Assembly (NCBI RefSeq): GCF_015547515.1
Contig: NZ_JADMVE010000002.1
Location: 248,001 to 312,000 of the forward strand
Direction of reading: 5' to 3'
DNA length: 64,000 bases
Source of the DNA: Eubacterium sp. 1001713B170207_170306_E7
Lineage (GTDB): Bacteria > Bacillota > Clostridia > Eubacteriales > Eubacteriaceae
This document shows, one piece after another, positions 1 to 7,979 of this stretch (positions are counted from its first letter, which is position 1; each line of letters starts with the position of its first letter). Below the pieces are notes generated by a model that saw only the letters and a list, made by a program, of their open reading frames with translations, was not told the DNA's origin and did no database searches. Made by a program: the position numbers and the translations under genes.

Positions 1-767
1 ACATTCCCTCTACTATTGGGCTGGTCTTTAAATCAGCCTTTGGAGCGGACGCTGTATTCGGCGGTATAGTGGGCTCGGCCATTGCCTGGGGGGTCAAGCG
101 CGGCGTTTACTCTACCGAGGCGGGTCAGGGCTCCGGCGCCATTGTGGCCTCGGCGGCAGAAACCTCTCATCCGGTGAAGCAGGGGCTGGTGCAGGCCCTG
201 TCGGTCTATATTGTATCCTTTATTGTCTGTACCTCCACCGCTATCATTCTGCTGTTGAGCATGTCCTACAACGTGGCGGGTCCGGACGGCAGCATGCTGG
301 TAGAATATCTGCCAGGCAGTCAGTACGGTGTGGGCTGGACGCAGGATATTCTGGAAGCCACCTACGGCGGTCTCATCGGTGGCAAGCTGTTCGCGGTGAT
401 CATCAGCCTGTTTATTTTCACCAGCCTTATCGGCTATTCCTATCAGGCAGAGAGCAATGTCAACTACCTGTTCCACGGGAAGAAAATGGCGGTTCAGATA
501 TTCAGAACGATTTTTATTCTCTCCACCTTTTCGGGCGTTATCGTCAGCGCAGACGCGATCTGGACCATGGGAGATACGGGCGCAGGTATTATGACCTGGC
601 TTAATATCGTGGCGATTCTGGTACTGTCGAAACAGGCAGTTAAGATGGTGAGGGATTATGAAAAGCAGAAGCGTGAAGGGCTGGACCCAGTTTTCCATCC
701 CGAAGAATTCGGCATTGACGACCCTGATCACATCTGGGATAAGTATTCCGACAGGCAAAATTCGTGA
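1..767 (+). CDS. Sodium:alanine/glycine symporter (AGCS family), C-terminal part
   Basis: This is the C-terminal part of an integral membrane Na+- or H+-coupled alanine/glycine symporter. The reading frame is open from the window edge (first full codon at base 3), so the true start lies outside. The segment GVYSTEAGQGSGAIVASAAE is typical of AGCS proteins. At least four hydrophobic segments follow, with the polar helix stretch GYSYQAESNVNYLF and a charged cytoplasmic tail ending DKYSDRQNS. A hairpin with a T-run at 868-895 probably ends its transcript. The family call is firm, but the exact amino acid carried cannot be read from the sequence. Confidence 0.9.
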   Translation, partial: IPSTIGLVFKSAFGADAVFGGIVGSAIAWGVKRGVYSTEAGQGSGAIVASAAETSHPVKQGLVQALSVYIVSFIVCTSTAIILLLSMSYNVAGPDGSMLVEYLPGSQYGVGWTQDILEATYGGLIGGKLFAVIISLFIFTSLIGYSYQAESNVNYLFHGKKMAVQIFRTIFILSTFSGVIVSADAIWTMGDTGAGIMTWLNIVAILVLSKQAVKMVRDYEKQKREGLDPVFHPEEFGIDDPDHIWDKYSDRQNS

Positions 768-867
768 GGTAGAGATAATATAAATGGAGAATTATGAGGG
801 CAAATTTCTGTACGGATTTGATTCTCATGATTTTCCATTCTCAATTCTGCATTCTATTTTCATAGGG

Positions 868-895
868 CTTCCAAATACTTTCTTTGGAAGTTTTT
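868..895 (+). terminator. Intrinsic terminator after the AGCS symporter
   Basis: A perfect 8-bp inverted repeat (CTTCCAAA, 7-base loop, TTTGGAAG) is followed directly by five T residues. It lies just upstream of the -10 box of the next gene, so it separates the two transcription units. Confidence 0.75.
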
Positions 896-899
896 GTGG

Positions 900-905
900 T
901 ATAAT
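900..905 (+). promoter_or_regulatory. -10 box for the sensor-kinase operon, decides its start codon
   Basis: A perfect TATAAT lies here and overlaps the ATG at 904. Transcription would begin near 912, so ATG904 would not be in the message. This supports TTG931, which has the Shine-Dalgarno AAGGGGGAG (918-926), as the start. No good -35 box is visible. Confidence 0.55.
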
Positions 906-930
906 GAAAAATAAAAAAAGGGGGAGCGCC

Positions 931-2427
931 TTGAAGATTCAGGAAACAGAGTGGGGATATGTAGAGTGGCAGCATATCCATGAGGAAAATAATCCAAGAC
1001 AATCCATGAATGTTGGACGGACTGTGATTCTGCCGGGAAAACATCAGGTTGAGCATGTGCACTATGGGCAGGAACAGCTGGTTTATATCCTGAGCGGCGA
1101 AGGAATCTATATTATCAACGGCAAGCGCAGACGCTGCGCCAGGGGGGCTGTGCTCTATATGGAGGCGGGCAGCACCCATGAAACCATCAACGACACCAGC
1201 GAGCCCATCTGTGAGCTTTTGGTGTCCAACCCGGTCAGCGGCGCGCGGGAGATTACCATGCGCGAGATGAAGGGAATGGACAGCAGTGGTAAAAACGCTC
1301 TGTACGCGGCAGTCGAGAGCTTGCGCGCCCCGCTCATTGAGCCCCTCAACCTGCCGCTCACCATATTTGACTCACAGTGGAAGACCGTGCTTCAGACACC
1401 GTGCTTTCCCGCGTTCTGTAAAAAACACTGCGATCCTGAAAAGCATCCCGAGGAGTGCGCCTGTATGGACGCCTGCGCCTTTACCGCCGATACCGCCTGT
1501 ACTGAGAGCGTCTGCCCGATGGGCCTGCGTATTTACAGCGTGCCCATCATTCACAATGACCTGTGTATCGGTGTCGTGCGGGGCGGCTTTATTCTGCTGT
1601 CCGGGTCAAGGGTAGAGGAGCACGAGGGCCTGTACGATATGCCCGAGAGCGCGGCCCTCAGCATTAAAAAGCTTCTGGGGGAAATTGCCAACAACATTGT
1701 CAACTACTGTGTGTTTGACGATGCACGGAAAGAACTTGAAACCAAGGAAAACGCCATAAAAACCTCGCAGCGGCAGGGTGAAATCCTCGAGCAGAACCTT
1801 CAGATTGCCCAGGATACTGTGACCAATTTGAAAATAAACCACCATTTTCTGTTCAATACCCTCAACTGTATGGCCTCCATGGCTCTGCAGGATGGTTCGG
1901 AGCGGCTTTATGCCGGAATCGTCGATCTGGCCGACCTGTTCCGCTACACCATGAAAACGAACTGCCGCTTTGTTCCTTTCGAGAAGGAGCTGGCCTACCT
2001 CAATAATTATCTCAATCTTCAAAAGCTCCGATACCGCAAAGGCCTGAGTCTCACCTATGATCTGAGCGACGCGCTCATGGGAATTGCCGTCCCCTTCAAC
2101 TTTTTACAGCCCATTGCGGAAAATGCCTTTATCCACGGCTTCGCGGGAAACGTCAAGGAGCGGAAAATCGCGCTGAAAACCTGGGTATCCGAAGACCGCG
2201 CCCATATTGTCATCCAGAATAACGGTGCGGTTATGAATCCCATTACCCTGAACCGTGTGAATCGCAGCCTGGGAAATGGCAGTGGTCACGGCCTGTCACT
2301 GATCTATACTAAGCTTGCCGCCGCTTTTGGTGAAAATTTTACCATGACCATTCTTTCGGACCAGAGCAGCACCAGCGTGGCGGTCAATCTTCCCGTCACA
2401 GCCGCAGAGGAGGAACCCCATGATTAG
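931..2427 (+). CDS. Cupin-PocR-LytS sensor histidine kinase
   Basis: This is a 498-residue soluble sensor kinase that should phosphorylate the response regulator encoded next to it. An N-terminal cupin has metal-type ligands H42, H44 and E48. A PocR-type sensory domain (about 130-270) has a Cys-rich stretch starting FCKKHC near 162. A short coiled coil then leads to a LytS-type His-kinase domain with the H-box HHFLFN at 304-309 and a C-terminal HATPase. There are no membrane segments, so the signal is probably a cytoplasmic small molecule. The start is taken as TTG931 because of the strong ribosome site and the -10 box over the upstream ATG. It overlaps the next gene by 8 bases. PocR domains are known to bind small organic ligands; the actual ligand here is unknown. 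Confidence 0.85.
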   Translation: MKIQETEWGYVEWQHIHEENNPRQSMNVGRTVILPGKHQVEHVHYGQEQLVYILSGEGIYIINGKRRRCARGAVLYMEAGSTHETINDTSEPICELLVSNPVSGAREITMREMKGMDSSGKNALYAAVESLRAPLIEPLNLPLTIFDSQWKTVLQTPCFPAFCKKHCDPEKHPEECACMDACAFTADTACTESVCPMGLRIYSVPIIHNDLCIGVVRGGFILLSGSRVEEHEGLYDMPESAALSIKKLLGEIANNIVNYCVFDDARKELETKENAIKTSQRQGEILEQNLQIAQDTVTNLKINHHFLFNTLNCMASMALQDGSERLYAGIVDLADLFRYTMKTNCRFVPFEKELAYLNNYLNLQKLRYRKGLSLTYDLSDALMGIAVPFNFLQPIAENAFIHGFAGNVKERKIALKTWVSEDRAHIVIQNNGAVMNPITLNRVNRSLGNGSGHGLSLIYTKLAAAFGENFTMTILSDQSSTSVAVNLPVTAAEEEPHD

Positions 2428-3112
2428 AGCTGTCATTGTCGACGATGAGCCCGCTGTATCTGAGATACTCACCTTTTTTATTGAAAAAAACGAGCTGCCC
2501 ATTGAGATCGTGGGCGTGGCAGATGATGGCCGGGAGGCCCTGACTTTGATCGATCAGGAAAAGCCTCGTCTGGTGTTTTTGGATATTCAGATGCCCATTA
2601 TGAACGGCTTTGAAGTTATGCAGCAGACCCAGAGCGAAACGTCGTTTATTATCATCACGGCATTTGAATCCTTCAGCTATGCCCAGAAAGCTTTGCGTCT
2701 AGGGGCAAAGGATATTCTGCTCAAGCCCATCCAGTACGAGCAGTTTACGGAAGCTCTGACCCGGGCCATCGGCTGGCAGTTTACCGGCAACGCCACGGTC
2801 AATGGCGTGCTGGAATATATCCACAGCCATTACGCCGATAAAATCGACCTGCCCACACTGGCCAATACCTTTTATTCCACGCCCAGCCAGATCGCCCGTT
2901 TGTTCAAGAAATACATGGACAGCACCGTCATGACCTACGTGCACAAGGTGCGCATTGAAAAAGCTGTGGCCCTTCTTGAGAGCGGAGATGCCAGTGTTAA
3001 GGAGGCGGCGCTTTTGACTGGCTACGAAAGCCTGAATAATTTCTATAAATATTTTAAGCAGCATACCGGGATGACCCCGGCGGTCTTCTGCGAGAAAAAA
3101 CAGACGCCTTAA
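2420..3112 (+). CDS. Response regulator, CheY receiver plus AraC-type HTH
   Basis: A 230-residue DNA-binding regulator, the partner of the upstream kinase. The receiver domain has acidic residues D8/D9, the phosphoacceptor D55 (LVFLDIQMP) and the conserved lysine in DILLKPI. The C-terminal half is an AraC/XylS double HTH (about 130-228), with DLPTLANTFYSTPSQIARLFKKY covered by the first helix pair and VKEAALLTGY starting the second. The 8-base overlap with the kinase implies translational coupling. No obvious target gene lies in the window beyond its immediate surroundings, so the regulon is unknown. Confidence 0.92.
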   Translation: MIRAVIVDDEPAVSEILTFFIEKNELPIEIVGVADDGREALTLIDQEKPRLVFLDIQMPIMNGFEVMQQTQSETSFIIITAFESFSYAQKALRLGAKDILLKPIQYEQFTEALTRAIGWQFTGNATVNGVLEYIHSHYADKIDLPTLANTFYSTPSQIARLFKKYMDSTVMTYVHKVRIEKAVALLESGDASVKEAALLTGYESLNNFYKYFKQHTGMTPAVFCEKKQTP

Positions 3113-3138
3113 ATGGGAAGGATGGAAAACAGCGTACC

Positions 3139-3325
3139 TTATATATTCCGTACCGCCATGTATAGATATATAGATAGATAGCCGAAGAAGGCGATGGCAA
3201 ACGCCACAGCGTCGGTGAAGGAGATGGACAGGCCCAAGATTTTAAACCATGTCTCGGACTGCATCGCCTATCAGCAGCAGTATCAAAGCGATGGTAATGA
3301 ATTGTTCTCGTAACAGAATGATCAT
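3139..3325 (-). pseudogene. Possible small membrane peptide, two overlapping frames
   Basis: On the minus strand, ATG at 3325-3323 has an AAGGAA ribosome site about ten bases upstream and opens a 27-residue frame (MIILLREQFITIALILLLIG then a short tail, stop 3242). An overlapping frame, 3264-3139, encodes 41 residues starting MQSETWFKILGLSISF and containing a second hydrophobic segment (AIAFFGYLSIYLYMAV). Joined by one frameshift near 3260 they would give a two-helix membrane protein of about 60 residues. This could be a decayed gene, a tiny toxin-like peptide or chance. No family is recognised. Confidence 0.3.
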
Positions 3326-3566
3326 GATAAAAGCTTCCTTTATTTTTTAAAGTTCAGCCGGAGGACCTGCTAAAGGCCCTGCCGGCTGTACTGCCCAAAA
3401 GAGGAGAGAGGGGACGGGCAGCAATACAATAAATTGGGATAACAGCCCTTGCTGTTTTCCGTTGATTTATTTTACAGGTTCATTATAGTCGGGGAAGTAC
3501 ACCAGAAGTACACCAAAAACTTAGAATTGCCGTAAAAACCTGGTTTCTTAAAAAAGCTGAAACGGG

Positions 3567-3595
3567 TTGACATAAGGAGGAGCGCCCTTTACAAT
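3567..3595 (+). promoter_or_regulatory. Sigma-A promoter of the alpha/beta hydrolase
   Basis: TTGACA (3567-3572), a 17-base spacer and TACAAT (3590-3595): one mismatch from consensus. The predicted start of transcription is about 35 bases ahead of the ATG at 3637. Confidence 0.8.
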
Positions 3596-3636
3596 AAAAT
3601 TAAGTGAAAACGAAAACAATTCTAAGGAGAAATATC

Positions 3637-4443
3637 ATGAGAAAAGAATTAACCGTCGCTTCCTTTGATGGTGTAGAGCTGGTAATGACAGTGGATACGC
3701 CGGAGGACTACAGAGCTGTCGTGGTTTTTGTCCACGGACTCTGTGAGCACCAGGGCCGGTACGACTACGTCACCGATAAGTTTACCGAACGCCAGTTTAA
3801 GGTTTACCGTTTCGATCACAGAGGCCACGGAAAATCGTCCGGTGACCGTTATTTTTACACAAACAAGGATGAAATCATCGACGACACCAACTTTATTGTG
3901 GAGCTGGCCAGGAGTGAAAATCCCGGACTGCCTATTTACGTTGTCGGCCACAGCATGGGTGGGTTTGCCGCTGCGGCCTACGGAACCAAATATCCTGGCA
4001 TTGTGGATGGTATTGTGATCTCAGGCGGCCTGACCCGTGACAACACCGGGATTATTATCCATGTGGATATGGGTCTGGACCCCAAAACAGAGTTCCCAAA
4101 CGAGCTGGGCGACGGCGTGTGCAGCGACCCGGCTGTAGTGGAAGCCTATGGGAAGGATCCCCTGAACGGCAAGTTCTTTACTGCCGGCTTATGCCAGAGC
4201 ATTGCCGAGGGCCTGCGCTGGCTCATGGACAACAAGACCTTCAGTTATCCGGTGCTTTTGATGCACGGAGAAAAGGACGCTCTGGTCTCCCCGAAGGATA
4301 CGCAGGATTTCTTCTCAGATATTTCGTCCCAGGATAAGCAGATGAAAATCTATGGTAATGCCTGTCATGAAATTTTCAACGAGTACATCCGCGACGAGGT
4401 CATCGAGGATGCTCTGGCATGGATTGAATACCGGCTGGCATAA
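3637..4443 (+). CDS. Alpha/beta hydrolase, monoacylglycerol lipase/lysophospholipase-like
   Basis: A 268-residue serine hydrolase, predicted to be cytoplasmic because no signal peptide is seen. It resembles bacterial monoacylglycerol lipases (Hydrolase_4 family). Features are the oxyanion-loop segment FVHGLCEHQGRYD, the FDHRGHGKS motif, the nucleophile elbow GHSMGG with Ser106, the acid in HGEKDALV and the catalytic His in NACHEIFNE. ATG3637 is chosen over an in-frame GTG at 3604 because AAGGAGA (3624-3630) sits at the right distance. It is a single-gene unit with its own promoter and a strong terminator. The substrate is probably a glyceride or other ester, which the sequence does not settle. 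Confidence 0.88.
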   Translation: MRKELTVASFDGVELVMTVDTPEDYRAVVVFVHGLCEHQGRYDYVTDKFTERQFKVYRFDHRGHGKSSGDRYFYTNKDEIIDDTNFIVELARSENPGLPIYVVGHSMGGFAAAAYGTKYPGIVDGIVISGGLTRDNTGIIIHVDMGLDPKTEFPNELGDGVCSDPAVVEAYGKDPLNGKFFTAGLCQSIAEGLRWLMDNKTFSYPVLLMHGEKDALVSPKDTQDFFSDISSQDKQMKIYGNACHEIFNEYIRDEVIEDALAWIEYRLA

Positions 4444-4454
4444 AAAATAAAAAA

Positions 4455-4487
4455 AGCGGCGTCGTGGACAATAACGCCGCTTTTTTT
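4455..4487 (+). terminator. Intrinsic terminator after the hydrolase
   Basis: Stem AGCGGCGT (4455-4462) pairs with ACGCCGCT (4474-4481), followed by a run of seven T. Confidence 0.9.
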
Positions 4488-4595
4488 ATTGGACAGAAAC
4501 CAAATTCCTCTGGATTTGTTGTTCTTTTGATGTACTCTCTGGTGTAAGATGGGGTAAGAAACCATTAAGAATACAAAATGAAAGGAGCAACAAAA

Positions 4596-7500
4596 ATGAA
4601 AAAGATTAAGGTAGTGCTCATTGCCATGTTAGCACTCCTGCTGCTGACAGGGGGCAGCGTCATGGCAGAGGAAAATGCTGTGCCGTCCGCCACCCAGGCC
4701 GGAAAGGGCTTTGTGGTGGAGGGGAGCGCAGAGGGCTACAATTATGAGGGAGGAATACTCACCTTTGTAAAGACAGGAAGCTACACGGTCAGCATGGCGC
4801 CGAATGTCACAGAGACCACAGACGTCATTCTGATCAATGGCACAGGCAGCTTTGCGCTTACCATCAACGGGATCAAGGTGGCCACCAGCGCCGAAGGAGA
4901 CGCCAGTATGCCCCTGTCTGTGCGTCAGGGAGATCTCAGCCTGACCTTGGAAGGGGAAAGCAGTCTTCAATCAGACCTGTCCTCTGCCCTTTACATCGGC
5001 GATGGGAGCGGCGATACCAACGACTCCAGTCTGACTGTAAATGGAACAGGCAAGCTGAATCTGCGCTCCGGGCAAGAATTTGCCCTTGAGAGCCTGGGGA
5101 TGGGCGGTAATATTATCGAGAGCGGCGAAATTTACACGGTCAATGGCATTGTGGATGCGCAACGTGTGCCGGCAGTGGCCGGAGAGCCGCAAGACGGTCA
5201 GGGCGACTATGCCATCAGCGCACACTTTGCGGAAAAACTGACCATGAACGGCGGCAGTCTGACGGCTGTGGTCGAGGGAAGTGAAGCGGCGCCGTTTTCA
5301 GGAGCGGTTTACTGCTATAACGGCCTAGAGGTCAACGGCGGCACCCTTTCGGGCAAAGCGCCTGGCGGAGGGATCAGCACTGGTGACGGCAGCGGCAAGG
5401 GCGGCGGTACCTGTGTTATCAACGGCGGCAGCGTGATCGGCGACGCAGTTCTTGGGGATAAGGTCTATGGTACCTGTGGCTTTTCTGCCATGGGAGAGAT
5501 TACGATTAACGGCGGCAGCGTCACAGCTCAAGACGGCTATGTTGGAATCGGGGCCAGCCGCGCGCTGACGATTAACGGCGGTCAGATCAATGCCACAGGC
5601 GCTCATGTCGGCATTAATGGCGGCGGGTTTGCCGTGAATAAGGAACGCGATATTCTGACCATTACCGGAGGAACCATATACGCCTCGGGAAAGGACTACG
5701 ACCTTTTCGGCGGCGACTTCGGCGACACGAAGGATTATACCAAGATTTTTCTGCAGGGCGGCAGCATTTTTACCGGAGGCAATAAAATCATGCCCGCACC
5801 GCTGAGCTATTACGACGAGGACGATAACATTGAGGTCAAGGCAGAGCTTGTAACGCTGACAGGTCTGCCGGCAGACAGCGGGCTGGACTTTTTCTTCAAG
5901 GCGGGCTTTTTCGGAGAGAAGAAGGCAGATCCGGTTAATGGTGCGTATGGAATCCGCGATATGCGTACGGATAAAGACGGCCGGCTCTGTGTTTACGTAT
6001 CGACCGGTGAAGAAAATCCTTTTGGGGTAACGATTGGCGGCGTGGACTATGAAGGAATGGCGGAAGATGGAAATCACGGCTACACGGCAGAAATGAAGCC
6101 AGCTGTGCCGGACATGAAGGTGACCTCTGAGAATGGACATGTACCTTATTATTTTAGCAGCCACTATGTTCTAGAGCCGGGCAGCAGCACTGCGGCCATG
6201 GCCAAAGGAAAGGCTGAGTCCAGTGAACGGATTTTTATCGGAAAGCCCAGCGTTATGGTTCCTGAGGATGTGACGGCAGACTATTACCGCCTCACGCTGG
6301 ATAATGTCCACATCAATACCAGATACGACAGCATTTACATCAATCACCGGAATGTGGAAATCATCACCAGAGGGGACAACTATATCACCGCGGACGAGGG
6401 GCACGCCATCGATTCGGTTATCCTCGCGGACGACGATCGTATCGGTACTCTGGCCTTTGGCGGCAGCGGCAGCCTGAACTGTGACGTGGCGGCGGACAAA
6501 AAATATCCAGCCATTTTCGGCGGACGTTTTATCGTCGTCAACAGCGGTGTTATTACGGCCCACAGCACCCAGAGTGCGGCTATTATGACCAAATCGGCCA
6601 CCGACGATCTCAATGACAGCATCACTGTCAATGGCGGCGAGATCAATGTGAGCGGTCCCTTTGGACTGTACGGCTCCAGTATTACCATCAACGGCGGCCG
6701 GGTATCCGGCATCAGCGAGGGGAGTGACGAGGGCCTGGTCGTCGGCAGCACTGGTGATATTACCTTTAATGGAGGCAGCGTAAAGCTGAACAGCCAGAGC
6801 TATGCGGTCGGCGCAGGCGGAACCCTTACCATCAACGGCGGTACACACCGTCTGCTGGCAGAAAATGATAAAGACCAGAAGGCCTATGGACTGTACGCCA
6901 ACGGCGGCATTCATGTAAGCGGGGGTACCACATGGGTATCCGGCGGCGCCAGCGACCTGAAGGCAGAAGCTCCAGACCCGGACAGCCCGCTGCCGACAGT
7001 GGGGAAACAGAAGGCCAGAGCAGTGACTGTGGCGGACGGTCCGGCCATCATCGTGGATGGCGGCAGCCTGAACGCAGTGCACAATACCCTCTCACCCGAA
7101 CCGGAAGACACCAGCGGCGCCAGGCTTTATAAAACCATGCTGACAGTGGGCACAGCAGCTAATCTGGGCAGCCTTGAGGGCAAGGTGGGCGAAAGAGCCT
7201 TGAGCCTCAAGGATACGGTGACCGACGAAGCGGCTAACCTCTACCTGTATCTGCCAGACCCCGGGGGACAGAAAGCGATCGTCACGACCGCCTCCAATGC
7301 TTACCGAGGTACGGTCAGAGAGCTGGAGGCCCAGAATAAACAGCGGACCTTTGGGGCAGTACTGGTTTCGGACAAGCCAGAGCCAGTGGTGCGTGTGACC
7401 GGCGTCGAGCTTGATAAGACCAGCGCAGAGCTGGCACAGGGAAAAAGCATGAAGCTGACAGCCTCTGTCAAGTCGGCAAACGCTACCAATAAAAACGTGA

Positions 7501-7757
7501 GCTGGAAGTCCTCTGACGCCCGGATTGCCAAGGTGGATAACCAGGGCAAGGTCACCGGCATGTCCGTTGGCAAGGCCACCATTACCGTCACTACTGAGGA
7601 CGGTGCCAAAAGCGCCAGCACGGTTATTACCGTGAAAAAAGCTGGCGGAAACGGTCCGAACACAGGGATTCTGTCCGAGCAGGCCTCCATACCGGCAGCC
7701 CTGATTCTGCTGGCTGGCTTTGCCGGACTCGCAGCTGTGGCGGCCCGAAGAAAATAA
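4596..7757 (+). CDS. Large secreted beta-helix surface protein with BIG2 domain and sortase-like tail
   Basis: A 1053-residue exported protein. A signal peptide (MKKIKVVLIAMLALLLLTGG, cleaved near AMAEE-type residues 23-26) is followed by some 850 residues rich in short Gly/Asn repeats such as TINGGS, LTINGG and ITINGG, typical of a right-handed parallel beta-helix. A bacterial Ig-like BIG2 domain occupies about 930-1015 (VTGVELDKTSAELAQGKSMK onward). The C-terminus has GPNTG at 1020-1024, then a hydrophobic helix and ARRK, the layout of a sortase substrate with a non-canonical motif. ATG4596 is used because AAAGGAG (4581-4587) precedes it. It is probably a cell-wall adhesin or glycan-binding protein; the ligand is unknown. 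Confidence 0.85.
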   Translation: MKKIKVVLIAMLALLLLTGGSVMAEENAVPSATQAGKGFVVEGSAEGYNYEGGILTFVKTGSYTVSMAPNVTETTDVILINGTGSFALTINGIKVATSAEGDASMPLSVRQGDLSLTLEGESSLQSDLSSALYIGDGSGDTNDSSLTVNGTGKLNLRSGQEFALESLGMGGNIIESGEIYTVNGIVDAQRVPAVAGEPQDGQGDYAISAHFAEKLTMNGGSLTAVVEGSEAAPFSGAVYCYNGLEVNGGTLSGKAPGGGISTGDGSGKGGGTCVINGGSVIGDAVLGDKVYGTCGFSAMGEITINGGSVTAQDGYVGIGASRALTINGGQINATGAHVGINGGGFAVNKERDILTITGGTIYASGKDYDLFGGDFGDTKDYTKIFLQGGSIFTGGNKIMPAPLSYYDEDDNIEVKAELVTLTGLPADSGLDFFFKAGFFGEKKADPVNGAYGIRDMRTDKDGRLCVYVSTGEENPFGVTIGGVDYEGMAEDGNHGYTAEMKPAVPDMKVTSENGHVPYYFSSHYVLEPGSSTAAMAKGKAESSERIFIGKPSVMVPEDVTADYYRLTLDNVHINTRYDSIYINHRNVEIITRGDNYITADEGHAIDSVILADDDRIGTLAFGGSGSLNCDVAADKKYPAIFGGRFIVVNSGVITAHSTQSAAIMTKSATDDLNDSITVNGGEINVSGPFGLYGSSITINGGRVSGISEGSDEGLVVGSTGDITFNGGSVKLNSQSYAVGAGGTLTINGGTHRLLAENDKDQKAYGLYANGGIHVSGGTTWVSGGASDLKAEAPDPDSPLPTVGKQKARAVTVADGPAIIVDGGSLNAVHNTLSPEPEDTSGARLYKTMLTVGTAANLGSLEGKVGERALSLKDTVTDEAANLYLYLPDPGGQKAIVTTASNAYRGTVRELEAQNKQRTFGAVLVSDKPEPVVRVTGVELDKTSAELAQGKSMKLTASVKSANATNKNVSWKSSDARIAKVDNQGKVTGMSVGKATITVTTEDGAKSASTVITVKKAGGNGPNTGILSEQASIPAALILLAGFAGLAAVAARRK

Positions 7758-7769
7758 AAGGCCGGTCTG

Positions 7770-7805
7770 CATCAGCCGGTTGCACTTCTGATGTGCTGGC
7801 TGATG
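7770..7805 (+). terminator. Possible weak terminator or hairpin after the surface protein
   Basis: CATCAGCC (7770-7777) pairs with GGCTGATG (7798-7805), with an inner GCAC/GTGC pair. No long T-run follows, so it may be a processing or pausing hairpin rather than a terminator. Confidence 0.35.
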
Positions 7806-7979
7806 TACCATATATTTGTCATAAAGTTTAGAAGAACTGAGACTCCCAGAGCATGGATTGAGGATCTTTTGTGGAACCTCGTCATGTATAATTATTTTAG
7901 AAGTAAAACTTAAAATAAAGTGGAATATTCAATTTATTCCAGAAAAGCAATCTGGTGATATGTCAAGAGGAGAGGAAAG

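Larger units (their letters stand above)
3113..3636. other. 524-base intergenic region with hairpins and tiny minus-strand ORFs
   Basis: No full gene is seen. Two overlapping short minus-strand frames (3242-3325 and 3139-3264) encode hydrophobic peptides. Hairpins lie at 3355-3388 (CAGCCGG/CCGGCTG), 3391-3421 (CTGCCC/GGGCAG) and 3441-3456 (AACAGC/GCTGTT). The right end carries the promoter of the hydrolase gene. Confidence 0.5.

Noticed and set aside
784-930. An upstream start of the sensor kinase at 784 or 904
   Set aside because: The added residues have no cupin features and the DNA holds a terminator and a -10 box, so TTG931 is used.
4629-7811. Long antisense frames opposite the beta-helix protein
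   Set aside because: They come from the repetitive Gly/Asn codons of the plus-strand gene, have no ribosome sites and are low-complexity.
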